Of a stretch of DNA of 64,000 nucleotides, positions 40,534 to 49,389 are shown piece after piece. Positions within the stretch are counted from its first letter, which is position 1. Every line of letters starts with the position of its first letter. Both the position numbers and the translations under genes were made by a program. Under the pieces are notes generated by a model. That model was not told the origin of the DNA, searched no databases, and was given only the letters and a program-made list of their open reading frames with translations. The DNA comes from Desertibacillus haloalkaliphilus (GTDB lineage Bacteria > Bacillota > Bacilli > Bacillales > KJ1-10-99): NCBI RefSeq assembly GCF_019039105.1, contig NZ_JAHPIV010000006.1, forward strand, positions 124,001-188,000, given 5' to 3'.

Positions 40534-40836
40534 TTAACGGATCGGATCATGAACGGTTACGAGTTTTGTCCCATCTGGAAATGTCGCCTCGACTTGAATG
40601 TCAGCGATCATCTCAGGAACGCCCTCCATCACATCCTCTCTTGAGAGAATCGTCGTCCCGTACTGCATCAACTCTGCGACGGTTTTCCCGTCTCGTGCCC
40701 CTTCAATCACTTCATACGTAATAATCGCTGTCGCTTCTGGGTAGTTCAGTTTTAGACCACGTGCCTGACGCCTGCGCGCCAGGTCAGCAGCAACGACGAT
40801 CATTAACTTTTCCATTTCACGAGAAGTTAGTTTCAT
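40534..40836 (-). CDS. ureA: urease gamma subunit UreA
   Basis: A 100-residue gamma subunit starting [20 protein letters not shown], with [20 protein letters not shown] and VTVHDPIR at the end. The start at 40836 is chosen for the exact family length and AAAGGGTG upstream; GTG three codons earlier overlaps that ribosome site. First gene of the urease operon. Confidence 0.97.
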   Translation of the reverse strand: MKLTSREMEKLMIVVAADLARRRQARGLKLNYPEATAIITYEVIEGARDGKTVAELMQYGTTILSREDVMEGVPEMIADIQVEATFPDGTKLVTVHDPIR

Positions 40837-40895
40837 CTTGATCACCCTTTCTACATCGATTTATGAATATTTATATAATGAGAGTCAAGTCAATA

Positions 40896-40944
40896 AACCG
40901 AGGGCTTAGCTACCCCACTTTTGCTAAAGATAGAGGCCCTCGGT
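40896..40944 (-). terminator. terminator between the urea symporter pair and urease
   Basis: Minus-strand ACCGAGGGC ... GCCCTCGGT with a 31-base loop followed by TTATTGAC. It lies just after the small symporter partner and upstream of ureA, so the urease genes probably have their own promoter; TTGACT occurs right after it but a matching -10 box is weak. Confidence 0.7.
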
Positions 40945-40948
40945 CCGG

Positions 40949-41185
40949 TTAAGCTGAACGCTTTTTTTCCAAATACATCTCGACCCACGGACGAATGGCA
41001 ATATAGAGACCTGCGACAATCAGCCAAGTAAAAGCTAGGTACGTCCATCCTGTGAAAAACTGCAAACTATAGTTGTAGCCGGTGACAAACATGATCCCTG
41101 GGAAGAGGATAATGAGGAAAAACGTTAATCCAAAGGCCCAGCGCGTACACATTTTTATGTCTCTTTGTAACTGATTATCTTTCAT
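40949..41185 (-). CDS. small membrane partner of the symporter
   Basis: A 78-residue protein with two hydrophobic helices (ALGLTFFLIILFPGIMFVTG-like near 12-32, written in the sequence as FGLTFFLIILFPGIMFVTG; and TYLAFTWLIVAGLYIAI near 48-64) and a basic C-terminus (EKKRSA). It begins two bases after the symporter stop codon, so it is translated with it. Small two-helix partners accompany several sodium:solute symporters; here it is probably an accessory subunit of the urea transporter. Confidence 0.78.
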   Translation of the reverse strand: MKDNQLQRDIKMCTRWAFGLTFFLIILFPGIMFVTGYNYSLQFFTGWTYLAFTWLIVAGLYIAIRPWVEMYLEKKRSA

Positions 41186-41187
41186 AA

Positions 41188-42738
41188 TTAAACAACTTCC
41201 CTTCTAGCGTTAGCACTTGTTTGAACCTCTGTCTGATCATCATCAAAGCTTTTGAACTTATCTTTTAACGACTCAAAATCAAATTCTTCTTTCGCGATTA
41301 ATCCATGAGCGATTGCAATCGTACCGCTGACGATAAACACCGTTAAGTTCCCAGCAAGCATCGAATGTAATTCACCTAAAGACTGAACGCTAATATTCCC
41401 ATACAGCATGTACGCTGTCGTAAACCAAACCGTCACCCCAGAAATCATCCCTAACAACGCACCATAAAAGCAGCCAGCGTTTGTCGTACGTTTCCACAAC
41501 AATCCAAGTGCTAATGGAATCACGGCCGCACTAACGAAAATTCCCATCGCCATGTAAACGAATCCTAGACCGATTCCGACTTGGAAGAGCAAGATTGAAA
41601 GAATCCCCATCGCAAGACCAAAGCTTAAAGTCACGATTCGCGATACTTTTAATGTTTGTTTACTGCTTGCATTTGGATTAATTGATTCTCGGTAAATATC
41701 TGTAACAATAATGTTCGTAATCGCGGTAAGCTCAGCTGCCCCCGTCGACATGACTGCCATAAATAACATCACCAAAAATAAAATTGATCCCGCGGCCCCT
41801 AATAGATGAGCGGCCATGAGCGGGGCAGATGCATCTGGGTCCGTGACATTTAACCCTAGCCCTGCTGCACTAACACCTAAAAAGGTTGCAATCGCAAATG
41901 GAATCGAGAACCACGCGATCCCGCCATATATGTACGCTTTCGAAGCGGCACTATCCTTACTTGCAATCGCCCGTTGCCAATACGACTGATCAACAAACAC
42001 CGCTCCGAAGTTACCGATAATATTAATCATTCCAAAGAATAACCCCGGAATCGACGCCATCGTTAACATCTGCTGTGACTCTGGTAAGGATTGTAGACCT
42101 TCATAGACGGTCGAAACCCCAAACTTCATATAAACAACTGTTGCAAAAACTGTAAGGATGACAAAAATCATGACCGTATTCAAATAGTCCGCGATAAAAG
42201 AAGCCTTCAGACCACCGATCATCGTATAAATCGTAAATGTTAATGGGATTAAAAACGCTGCGACATACACATTCATACCTGTTAACGAGTTAAGGGCAAT
42301 CGCACCGCCGAGAATGACCATCGCTGTAACGATAATGTTGGTCATTAAAGCAAAAACCATCATCAATTTATGGTTCTTTTTATCAAACCGTTTGCCGATA
42401 AACTCTAGGAATGTATGAGCCTTCGGTGCTTTTCGTTTTAAATGAATCGCAACGATCGCAAAGAGGAGCACCTGTACACACGCACCAGCAGCATACCAGT
42501 AAGGACCACTAATCCCGTATTGAAACCCTGTTGACGAAGACATCATCAATGTCGCCGCCCACGTCCAAGCCGCTATAATTGAAGCACTTGCTAACCCGAC
42601 ACCAACACTACGTCCCGCCGTACTAAACTGTTCTGCCGTCATCGCTTTCCCGCGACGACGCTGCATAATAATCGTTAAACTCGTGAAGAAGACCCCGAAA
42701 ACTAACAAAATCAAATACCCAACGCTTGGTGTTAACAT
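41188..42738 (-). CDS. DUR3-like sodium:urea symporter (SSS family)
   Basis: A 516-residue sodium:solute symporter with about 13-15 membrane segments. The segment IIAAWTWAATLMMSSSTGFQ followed by YGISGPYWYAAGACVQ closely follows the pattern known from fungal and plant DUR3 urea transporters (AWTWAATLLQSS...YGxSGPFWYA). Additional SSS features are MIGGLKASFIADYLNT and FMAVMSTGAAELTAITNI. Located directly upstream of the urease genes on the same strand, it probably imports urea with sodium, a suitable coupling ion for an alkaliphile. Substrate is inferred from motif and context. Confidence 0.86.
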   Translation of the reverse strand: MLTPSVGYLILLVFGVFFTSLTIIMQRRRGKAMTAEQFSTAGRSVGVGLASASIIAAWTWAATLMMSSSTGFQYGISGPYWYAAGACVQVLLFAIVAIHLKRKAPKAHTFLEFIGKRFDKKNHKLMMVFALMTNIIVTAMVILGGAIALNSLTGMNVYVAAFLIPLTFTIYTMIGGLKASFIADYLNTVMIFVILTVFATVVYMKFGVSTVYEGLQSLPESQQMLTMASIPGLFFGMINIIGNFGAVFVDQSYWQRAIASKDSAASKAYIYGGIAWFSIPFAIATFLGVSAAGLGLNVTDPDASAPLMAAHLLGAAGSILFLVMLFMAVMSTGAAELTAITNIIVTDIYRESINPNASSKQTLKVSRIVTLSFGLAMGILSILLFQVGIGLGFVYMAMGIFVSAAVIPLALGLLWKRTTNAGCFYGALLGMISGVTVWFTTAYMLYGNISVQSLGELHSMLAGNLTVFIVSGTIAIAHGLIAKEEFDFESLKDKFKSFDDDQTEVQTSANARREVV

Positions 42739-43013
42739 ACATGACCTCCATTTGTTTATTTATTTCACATCACATGTGTTATGCATGAGTTCTTTGATGA
42801 GTCTAAATAATTAAATAATTTAAAATCTTTAACGAGACCTAGTATAAGCACATCTCACCCTCACATCAAATGTTATGTCATATTTCCTTACATGGTATTT
42901 GAATATTGGGGTCAGACCCCTCCTCAAAAACCTCCACACGCCACGTCCTTTCAACATGCTCTGGCACCTCTAATCATCCCGTCGTTGCGGTACATTGGGC
43001 GTTATAAGAGCAC
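42739..43013. other. gap upstream of the symporter with palindromes
   Basis: About 275 bases with no gene. It contains a GGGGTCAGACCCC palindrome near 42909 and CGTTGCGGTACATTGGGCG, resembling the sequence that accompanies the other palindromes. The part next to the symporter is AT-rich and probably holds its promoter. Confidence 0.4.
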
Positions 43014-43038
43014 AAAAAAACGAGGGGTCTGACCCTCG
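43014..43038 (-). terminator. terminator built on a GGGGTC palindrome
   Basis: Minus-strand CGAGGGTCAGACCCCTCG followed by TTTTTTT, just after the stop of the 43041 gene. The stem core is the dispersed GGGGTC-W-GACCCC palindrome. Confidence 0.9.
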
Positions 43039-43040
43039 CT

Positions 43041-43361
43041 CTAATGCTCTATTCCATTTTCAATACTTTCAAAGACATCGTCTAGGGAATAGTACCCATG
43101 AGTCTCAAAGTCATCGTTATCATCCGCTTGGATCGTCCAAACGCCTTCTTTGAGCGCAAGCTTGCCTTCGTGGTCTTTTTCAAACGGCATGTTTACCATA
43201 TAAACCTCGCCATCTTTCTTCACCGTATAGCCGATATAGTAACGTTCAGCCTCGCCTTCTTCTTCATAAACGCCAATATCGTCTAAGTCATACTTCTCCA
43301 TTAATGGCTCCAACATGCGGTTCATATTTGTAAGAATCGTCTCTCTTGTCACAAACTCCAC
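43041..43361 (-). CDS. small acidic protein, DUF5634-like
   Basis: A 106-residue acidic cytoplasmic protein. It starts at GTG with AAAGGAGGGG seven bases upstream (VEFVTRETILTNMNRMLEPL), continues YDLDDIGVYEEEGEAERYYI then GYTVKKDGEVYMVNMPFEK and ends FESIENGIEH. The pattern resembles the Bacillus DUF5634 family from memory; that is not verified. Function unknown. Confidence 0.75.
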   Translation of the reverse strand: MEFVTRETILTNMNRMLEPLMEKYDLDDIGVYEEEGEAERYYIGYTVKKDGEVYMVNMPFEKDHEGKLALKEGVWTIQADDNDDFETHGYYSLDDVFESIENGIEH

Positions 43362-43419
43362 AACGTCCCCTCCTTTCACAAACGATTCATACGTACTATT
43401 CCCTGTTTTGCTCCCACTA

Positions 43420-43440
43420 TGTGGGGTCTGACCCCCACAC
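43420..43440. repeat. GTGGGGGTC / GACCCCCAC palindrome
   Basis: TGTGGGGTCTGACCCCCACA, one of several GGGGTC-W-GACCCC palindromes between 42.9 and 44.6 kb. Confidence 0.75.
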
Positions 43441-43507
43441 AACCACTGTCATTAGGATCCTGCTCTGGCACCGCAATAATCCCAACAGCCGCGGTAGCTG
43501 CGCCCAC

Positions 43508-43554
43508 AAAAAAGAAGCAGTAACTGAGGGGGTCTGACCCCTTCAAGCTACTGC
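43508..43554 (-). terminator. terminator of the 43548 gene, GGGGTC palindrome type
   Basis: Minus-strand GCAGTAGCTTGAAGGGGTC - A - GACCCCCTCAGTTACTGC followed by TTCTTTTTTGTGGG. It overlaps the stop codon. Tail and stem closely resemble the terminator at 44537-44587. Confidence 0.82.
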
Positions 43555-44396
43555 GCATGATCAATCATTTCTTGATATTTATGCTGTGGCCAGACCTCAC
43601 CTTCATGAACCGTACCGTCAGCATATTCGACTTCAATCGAAATTGAACGTAAGTTGTCTGTTGTTTCGACCTCTAATTCCCAGACTTCATCGATATCATG
43701 GCCATAATCCGCCTGCTTGCCACTTGTTGCTTGCAATTCTGTTGTTTCTGTTTCACCTTGATCATCTGTAAGCTTTGCGGTCACACGTTGCGCTTTATAG
43801 AAATCAAACAAAACCTCAGGCTGAGCAAGTTGTGCCTCATAATGTTGCAATCCTGTTTGGTTTGTACTGTAGCTTGAACCAAGCATCGTTAGTGGCGTCG
43901 GTCGGTAATGATTCTCGTGCACGCGACGTGTCTCACTTGACCTCACCGTTTCACCTCTGGTCATCACTCGGTACTCATAATCATGTTCAGGATCGATGAC
44001 AAGTGGTGCTCGGTACCTTACATCATCCACCTGTTCTGCCTCAACTTCGATCCAATCTGTTTCACTCAATTCTCTATATTGCAAAAGGACATTGGCATTT
44101 GCACCAATTTCCTGAAAGCCCCACTCTAACGTTAGCCGCAATTGCTCTGGCGATGAGCCTTCCTCATCTGGATAAAACGACTCATCGGTTACCCAGCGGC
44201 TTGCATTCGTTAACTCATGCATACTTCCAGTAAGGTGATTTACATCTGATCGAATCAATTCCACTGCCGATTGCAGGTGGTTGGACTCCATCGCCAATTG
44301 CCGATCTAAATGAAATGTACGAGTGATGAGATAAATATTTAATACCAAACTCGCTATAACCAAATAAATAATGATTTTATTGTACCTCTCCATCAC
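43548..44396 (-). CDS. membrane-anchored extracellular protein of unknown function
   Basis: A 282-residue protein with a single N-terminal membrane anchor (IIIYLVIASLVLNIYLITRT near 8-27), then a short helical region with DRQLAMESNHLQSAVELIRS, and a long hydrophilic beta-rich domain: LTLEWGFQEIGANANVLLQY, YRAPLVIDPEHDYEYRVMTR and SIEVEYADGTVHEGEVWP. The repeated beta pattern resembles fibronectin-III-like folds but no family was recognised. The bulk is expected outside the cell. Single-gene unit. Confidence 0.8.
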   Translation of the reverse strand: MMERYNKIIIYLVIASLVLNIYLITRTFHLDRQLAMESNHLQSAVELIRSDVNHLTGSMHELTNASRWVTDESFYPDEEGSSPEQLRLTLEWGFQEIGANANVLLQYRELSETDWIEVEAEQVDDVRYRAPLVIDPEHDYEYRVMTRGETVRSSETRRVHENHYRPTPLTMLGSSYSTNQTGLQHYEAQLAQPEVLFDFYKAQRVTAKLTDDQGETETTELQATSGKQADYGHDIDEVWELEVETTDNLRSISIEVEYADGTVHEGEVWPQHKYQEMIDHAQ

Positions 44397-44536
44397 ACCG
44401 ACCTCCCCTTTTTCATCGTTCCATCCATAACGTCTATCTTACCATTTTCTATTACCGTATGCGCACGTATTTATGATTCATTCTCTTAAGATGGGGTCAG
44501 GCACCACAAAAAGCCAATTACATCAAGGGTTACACC

Positions 44537-44587
44537 CACAAAAAGAAGCAGTGACAGGAGGGGTCTGACCCCTCCTGTCACTGCTTC
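44537..44587 (-). terminator. terminator of the MATE gene with 21-bp perfect arms
   Basis: GAAGCAGTGACAGGAGGGGTC and its exact inverse surround a single central base at 44545-44587, followed on the minus strand by TTTTTGTGGG. The arms are 21 bases with no mismatch and contain the GGGGTC palindrome. Confidence 0.93.
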
Positions 44588-44592
44588 CCATT

Positions 44593-45975
44593 CTATATTG
44601 ATTGCGGTTCCGCGACTGGTTCTTTTGGCTTGCGTCGAACGAGGAATGTCGCACGGTCTCGGTATAAGAACACGACCGATAACACGAATGATAGGAAATC
44701 CGCGACCGGAAAGGCGATCCATACACCGATGACACCAAAGAAATGCGGTAAAATCAAGACGAGTGGAATTAAGAATAGAATTTGACGTGACATTGATAAT
44801 ACTAACGCTTGTTTTGCAAGCCCAAGCGCTTGGTATAAGCCACCGCTGACGACTTGAACACCGATCACGATCGCTAACGCGAACATGATCCGCATCGCAT
44901 CGGCCCCCGCCGCAATAACTTCTGCATCTGCTGTGAAAACCCGCATAAAAGCATTTGGAAAGAGCATCATCACGACAAAGACAAGTGCCGAAAACACAGT
45001 CGTCAGCTTCAAGCCAAGCCATACCGTTTCTTTCAAGCGATCATCATTTTTCGCTCCATAATTGTAGCCGACAATCGGCTGCATGCCTTGAAGAATCCCC
45101 ATCATTGGCATTAAAGCAAACATCGCGATTCGCTGAATGATCCCAAACACCCCAACATAAAATTCGCCACCAAAGCGAATCAGCATCACGTTGATGGCAA
45201 CCATCATCACACTGCCACCCACTTGACGAACAAAGCTCGGGAAACCAACGACAACAATTTCTTTTATCAACGCGACATCTGGTCGCAAATAGATTTTACC
45301 AAGTTGAAGCGAGCTTCTTCCTTTCAAAAAGTATTGTAAAATAACAATAGAAATGGACGCTTGTGAAATCACCGTCGCAACTGCTGCACCTTGCACACCC
45401 ATATCGAATCCAAAGATAAATAGCGGTGATAGGAAAATATTTAATACCGATGGAATGATCATCGTCATCATTGCAAAGCGCGCGTTTCCCTCTGAACGAA
45501 TCACATTGTTAGTTGTAAACGCAAATAGGAAAAAGAACGCACCGAGCATGATTGGAAGTAAATAATCATAGGCGTACGGTAAAATTTCTGGGGTAGCCCC
45601 GAACAAGACAAGTAACGGTTCAAGGAACATAAAACCACCGATCATCGCGATAACACTTACGACAAAAACAATCGTCAGCACGTTTCCAAAAATTTCATTA
45701 GCCTCTTCCGTTTTATCAGCACCGAGGCGTCGCGAAATCAATGAGGCGCCCCCGATCCCGACCGCCCCTGCAAGTGAGGTAATGATCATCATAAGCGGAA
45801 ATGCGACACTAACACCGGCTACGGCTTCGATACCAACGCCATACGAAATAAAAATCGTATCAACGACATTGTAGAGTGCCATGACAATCATCCCGACAAT
45901 CGCTGGAATCGATAAATTCTTCAATAGCTTCGGGATCGGTTCCGTACCTAACCTTTCACTTTGTTGTTGTTTCAT
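44593..45975 (-). CDS. MATE family multidrug exporter
   Basis: A 460-residue transporter with twelve predicted membrane helices in two similar halves (NLSIPAIVGMIVMALYNVVD at the start; GFPSFVRQVGGSVMMVAINV in the middle; MPMMGILQGMQPIVGYNYGA). MATE proteins expel cationic drugs by sodium or proton antiport; the substrate is not evident. The start at 45975 is supported by GAGGAG. The MarR gene 32 bases upstream, on the same strand, probably controls it. Confidence 0.93.
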   Translation of the reverse strand: MKQQQSERLGTEPIPKLLKNLSIPAIVGMIVMALYNVVDTIFISYGVGIEAVAGVSVAFPLMMIITSLAGAVGIGGASLISRRLGADKTEEANEIFGNVLTIVFVVSVIAMIGGFMFLEPLLVLFGATPEILPYAYDYLLPIMLGAFFFLFAFTTNNVIRSEGNARFAMMTMIIPSVLNIFLSPLFIFGFDMGVQGAAVATVISQASISIVILQYFLKGRSSLQLGKIYLRPDVALIKEIVVVGFPSFVRQVGGSVMMVAINVMLIRFGGEFYVGVFGIIQRIAMFALMPMMGILQGMQPIVGYNYGAKNDDRLKETVWLGLKLTTVFSALVFVVMMLFPNAFMRVFTADAEVIAAGADAMRIMFALAIVIGVQVVSGGLYQALGLAKQALVLSMSRQILFLIPLVLILPHFFGVIGVWIAFPVADFLSFVLSVVFLYRDRATFLVRRKPKEPVAEPQSI

Positions 45976-46007
45976 AGCTGTTCTCCTCTGTTTATAAAAT
46001 TTTCTCT

Positions 46008-46439
46008 CTATTGATCCCTCATATTCTTTTGCATCTTCTTTAACCACGCCAATACAAGTTGTTTCTCTTCAACCGAAAAGCCGCGGACAAGCTCTTCTTC
46101 GATCGTACGAAGCTCATCCCACAGCCTTGCCTCCATGGTCCGACCAGCCTCCGTCAACTCAATCACTTTTGAGCGACGGTCCTCCCTGCTATCGACCTTC
46201 TCGATCAAACCTTTCTTTCTCATCGTCTCAATAATGCCATTCATCGACGACGCTTTGATGTAGAGACGGTTTTGCAGTTCAGATTGAAACTGATTGCCAT
46301 GCTCAACGAGAAAATAAAGCACCTTTGCTTGTGAAACAGTTATATTAAACTCTGAAAGCTTTTGATTATAGCTATTTTGGATAAAATGCGAAACAATACC
46401 AAGTTGATAACCAACACTTTGTTCAATGTTACGATCCAT
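46008..46439 (-). CDS. MarR family transcriptional regulator
   Basis: A 143-residue winged-helix regulator. The DNA-binding part has KVLYFLVEHGNQFQSELQNR, LYIKASSMNGIIETMRKKGL then IEKVDSREDRRSKVIELTEA, with the MarR wing DxRxxxxxLT. It precedes the MATE exporter on the same strand and is its likely autoregulated repressor. No clear palindromic operator was seen upstream. Confidence 0.92.
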   Translation of the reverse strand: MDRNIEQSVGYQLGIVSHFIQNSYNQKLSEFNITVSQAKVLYFLVEHGNQFQSELQNRLYIKASSMNGIIETMRKKGLIEKVDSREDRRSKVIELTEAGRTMEARLWDELRTIEEELVRGFSVEEKQLVLAWLKKMQKNMRDQ

Positions 46440-46586
46440 AGTTTTTTGTTAGCCTCCTAAATAAATCAACTTAGCTATTATACATGATTATCTAGAGTAA
46501 ATACATATTTAAAAAAATTACCAAATGATTTTCGTTCGGCTCCTAATAAAATTAATCCCTTGTCCTAAGACAACTCTAAAAAAGGA

Positions 46587-46592
46587 TTGACA
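46587..46592 (+). promoter_or_regulatory. candidate -35 box of the mgtE leader
   Basis: TTGACA occurs about 30 bases before the M-box RNA. The hexamer 17-18 bases downstream (TTAGGC/TAGGCT) is a poor -10, so only the -35 is suggestive. Confidence 0.35.
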
Positions 46593-46619
46593 TCCTATGT
46601 GATGTGCTGTTAGGCTGTT

Positions 46620-46800
46620 GATTGTGAAAAGAATAAAATTCTTCGTTAGGTGAGGCTCCTGTGATGGAGATACGCTACTGCCCAAAAATGTCCAAAGACG
46701 CCAATGGGTCAACAGAGATCATCGACTTAAGGTGGTATCTAACGTAGCTGGAATTTTTCCTATGCCGCACAGTGCTAAAGCTCTACGAATGGAGACTGAT
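46620..46800 (+). ncRNA. M-box (ykoK) magnesium riboswitch
   Basis: The leader holds the hallmark M-box sequences in order: TTCGTTAGGTGAGGCTCCTG, GGAGATACGCTACTGCCC, AAAAATGTCCAAAGACGCC, AATGGGTCAACAGAGATCAT, GACTTAAGGTGG and CAGTGCTAAAGCTCTACGA. In this RNA class magnesium binding favours termination, so mgtE is expressed when magnesium is scarce. Confidence 0.97.
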
Positions 46801-46864
46801 AAAACAAGCATCTCTGATGCCTTATTTAGGCATGATTTGTGGTGTTCATTTTTGGTTATGTATT

Positions 46865-46899
46865 AACCCATCTTCATTCGTATGAGGATGGGTTTTTTT
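46865..46899 (+). terminator. riboswitch-controlled terminator before mgtE
   Basis: AACCCATC - TTCATTCGTATGA - GGATGGGTT followed by TTTTTTG, between the M-box and mgtE. This is the expected expression platform. Confidence 0.9.
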
Positions 46900-47011
46900 G
46901 TTTTATTAAGTCCCTTAAAAGAAGTCAGTGGAACAGCGATAACGTTAATTCCCATTCACCATTTGTTTGAATACGATACAACAATGAAAATTTGTAAAGG
47001 AGGGACGTTTT

Positions 47012-48373
47012 ATGAAGCGTTTAAATGAAGAAGATCGTAAATCCTATTTTGAAAGAATCGTAAACACATTAACTACAGAAAACATCGAGGACTTTCGCGA
47101 CACCTTTTTAGAGTTACATCCAACTGATCAAGTCGAGCTTTTTCAATCATTAGAAAAAGAAACGCGTGCACTTGTCTATCACTATTTAGCTGCTGATGAA
47201 TTTGCGGAAGTGTTCCAAGGGCTTGAACTCGAGGAGCAGCAAATGATTGTGTTTGAGCTTGATGAAATCTATGCGGCTGATATGTTCAACGAAATGCACG
47301 CTGATGATATTGCTGACTTTTTAAGCGAACTAAATGAGCCACATGCGAAGGCGATTTTAGCGGCGATGAATAAAGAAGAAGCTGATGATGTCAAAGAGCT
47401 CCTCTCCTATGAGCCCGAAACAGCCGGGGCGATTATGACAAAAGAGTTCATCTCGATCCGAGCAACCGATACAGCTGCGGAGGTCATTGAACACTTACGC
47501 CAGGAAGGGCCCGACGCTGAGACGATTTATTACCTTTATGTCGTTGATGCAAAAGATAAACTGGTTGGTGTTGTCTCATTGCGTGACCTTATCATCGCCC
47601 CAACGGATGAGCAAGTCGAAAACGTCATGAGTACGCGCGTCGTATCCGTTGAAGCGAACACCGATCAAGAGGAAGTGGCTAACATTATTCGTGACTACGA
47701 CTTCTTAGCAGCACCTGTTGTCTCAAGCACAAATGAGTTAATCGGAATTATCACCGTCGATGATGTCATCGATGTTATCGAAGAAGAAACGACAGAAGAT
47801 GTCGGTGAAATTAGTGCGGCGAGAGGGGCAACCGATGTCAATGTTAGCTCGTTTACGGCAGCGAGAAAACGTGCGCCATGGATTATTTTATTAATGTTCT
47901 TTGGACTTATTACCGCCGAAGTGATCGGTCAATTTGAAGAGACTCTTGAAGCGATCGTGCTATTGGCTGTCTTCATTCCATTAATTATGGACTCTGCCGG
48001 AAACACAGGGACACAGTCACTTGCCGTTATGGTACGTTCACTTGCAACAGGGTCTTTTGAAAAGAAAGGTCTCTGGCATACGATCAAACGTGAATTTGGC
48101 ACTGGTGTCATGCTTGGATTGTTTTGTGCGATCGTGTTAGTGATTGTTATCCCGTTCTTATATGGGAGCTATATGCTCGCACTGATCGTTGGCGTTTCCT
48201 TATTCTTAACGTTAAGCATTGCAACAACGGTTGGAACGATCGTGCCGATTATTATTACAAAGTTAAAGTTAGATCCAGCGATCGCATCCGGCCCATTCAT
48301 TACGACCGTTAATGACATTTTAGGCTTACTCATCTACTTTTCAATCGCAACATCACTCTTGCAGTATTTGTAG
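47012..48373 (+). CDS. mgtE: magnesium transporter MgtE
   Basis: A 453-residue magnesium channel. Residues 1-130 form the acidic superhelical MgtE_N domain, 135-260 a pair of CBS domains (PETAGAIMTKEFISIRATDT and LAAPVVSSTNELIGIITVDD), then a plug helix and five membrane helices with LIMDSAGNTGTQSLAVMVRS, which holds the conserved pore motif. Cytoplasmic magnesium bound between N and CBS domains closes the pore in this family. GGAGGG precedes the ATG. Expression is set by the M-box upstream. Confidence 0.97.
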   Translation: MKRLNEEDRKSYFERIVNTLTTENIEDFRDTFLELHPTDQVELFQSLEKETRALVYHYLAADEFAEVFQGLELEEQQMIVFELDEIYAADMFNEMHADDIADFLSELNEPHAKAILAAMNKEEADDVKELLSYEPETAGAIMTKEFISIRATDTAAEVIEHLRQEGPDAETIYYLYVVDAKDKLVGVVSLRDLIIAPTDEQVENVMSTRVVSVEANTDQEEVANIIRDYDFLAAPVVSSTNELIGIITVDDVIDVIEEETTEDVGEISAARGATDVNVSSFTAARKRAPWIILLMFFGLITAEVIGQFEETLEAIVLLAVFIPLIMDSAGNTGTQSLAVMVRSLATGSFEKKGLWHTIKREFGTGVMLGLFCAIVLVIVIPFLYGSYMLALIVGVSLFLTLSIATTVGTIVPIIITKLKLDPAIASGPFITTVNDILGLLIYFSIATSLLQYL

Positions 48374-48417
48374 CTGGAGACACCCTAGCCGGGGAAAACT
48401 ACATTATGAATGTCATT

Positions 48418-48458
48418 GAATAAGGGCATGGAGAAATGAACTCCATGCCCTTATTTTC
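48418..48458 (+). terminator. terminator of mgtE
   Basis: GAATAAGGGCATGGAG - AAATGAA - CTCCATGCCCTTATTTTC: a 15-bp stem with a T-rich end. It could also end transcription from the opposite gene. Confidence 0.88.
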
Positions 48459-48490
48459 AATTTTACTTTAAATGTAATACTTCAGATACT

Positions 48491-49039
48491 TTATCGGAGA
48501 GCTGCAAATGACTTTCCGTTACATAAATAGTGAGAAATAATATAAAGAATGATATAGACAGGAAAAGAATATATATGCTCCCAATTCAAAGGTTCATAAA
48601 TCTCAATCCAAATAAAGAAAGGCTCAGCTACAAAGGCTGCTATGAATCCAAAAATGATCCCTTTTATGAATGGGTTTATATTAGGCTTTACTTGGAGAAA
48701 AAACATGGTAACAACAGGCATTAAAGATAAATCCCAAGGAATAAAGGCAGGGATAAAGGGAATTACTTCGTACTTATAAATCCAAAGCCCCAATTGAATG
48801 CCAAGAGAATCTAACCACGATGCTATAATCATCATAAAAAAACCAGCTGTTAACAAACGCAATGAACTTTCTTTCTTCCTAAGTATGAGCCAAGCAATCC
48901 AAGGAGTAAGCGTCAACCCAATTCCTACCCACCATTGCCAAGTAAATACAATAGATTCAATCCATATTTGTATTTGTTCGTTGTTTATTTTATGAATTTG
49001 TTCAAACAATTCCTGAATGCGTATTAAGTCTTCATTCAT
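48491..49039 (-). CDS. CBO0543-like polytopic membrane protein
   Basis: A 182-residue protein with five or so hydrophobic helices: QWWVGIGLTLTPWIAWLILR near 40-60, LLTAGFFMMIIASWLDSLGI, FIPWDLSLMPVVTMFFLQ and FIKGIIFGFIAAFVAEPFFI. The motif FIPWDLSLMPV and EPFFIWIEIY are features of the CBO0543 group of uncharacterised Firmicute membrane proteins. The start at 49039 has AAGGAG 12 bases upstream and touches the end of the preceding gene. Function unknown. AT-rich, unlike most of the window. Confidence 0.75.
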   Translation of the reverse strand: MNEDLIRIQELFEQIHKINNEQIQIWIESIVFTWQWWVGIGLTLTPWIAWLILRKKESSLRLLTAGFFMMIIASWLDSLGIQLGLWIYKYEVIPFIPAFIPWDLSLMPVVTMFFLQVKPNINPFIKGIIFGFIAAFVAEPFFIWIEIYEPLNWEHIYSFPVYIILYIISHYLCNGKSFAALR

Positions 49040-49389
49040 TATGAGCGTAAACTCCTTATTGTAACCCAACGAATAAAATGATTTAATTGCCTAAGCAGTG
49101 TGTTTGGCATCTTGCTTAGGAAAGAGAGCACTAATAATGGAGTTACTATCGTTATATGTACTATTCTAAGGACTAACCACTGTGCTCCGCTAGTAGGGAC
49201 AAATTCCCAAATAAGATGTCTTCTACATATTAAATAATATATGACATTAACCGAACTAACAAAAATCATATTTTTGTAATATTTAGGAATATCGCGCCAA
49301 GAATTATTGAAGATGCCTAACAATATAACGCTTAGTACCAAAACAAGGTGTCTATTTCTGTTTTTTCGTTTGTTCCTCATTAAATACAC
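49039..49389 (-). CDS. small membrane protein, upstream partner of CBO0543-like gene
   Basis: A 116-residue protein with a basic N-terminus (RNKRKNRNRH), a helix VLVLSVILLGIF, then FVSSVNVIYYLICRRHLIWE and VLRIVHITIVTPLLVLSFLS. The start is GTG at 49389 or ATG at 49380; GAGGG lies close upstream. Its last codon overlaps the next start, so the two are probably translated together. I do not recognise a defined family. AT-rich. Confidence 0.65.
   Translation of the reverse strand: MYLMRNKRKNRNRHLVLVLSVILLGIFNNSWRDIPKYYKNMIFVSSVNVIYYLICRRHLIWEFVPTSGAQWLVLRIVHITIVTPLLVLSFLSKMPNTLLRQLNHFIRWVTIRSLRS

Noticed and set aside
44486-45022. 178-codon minus-strand frame overlapping the MATE gene
   Set aside because: Lies in another frame of a strongly supported transporter gene; Cys/Arg-rich shadow translation.
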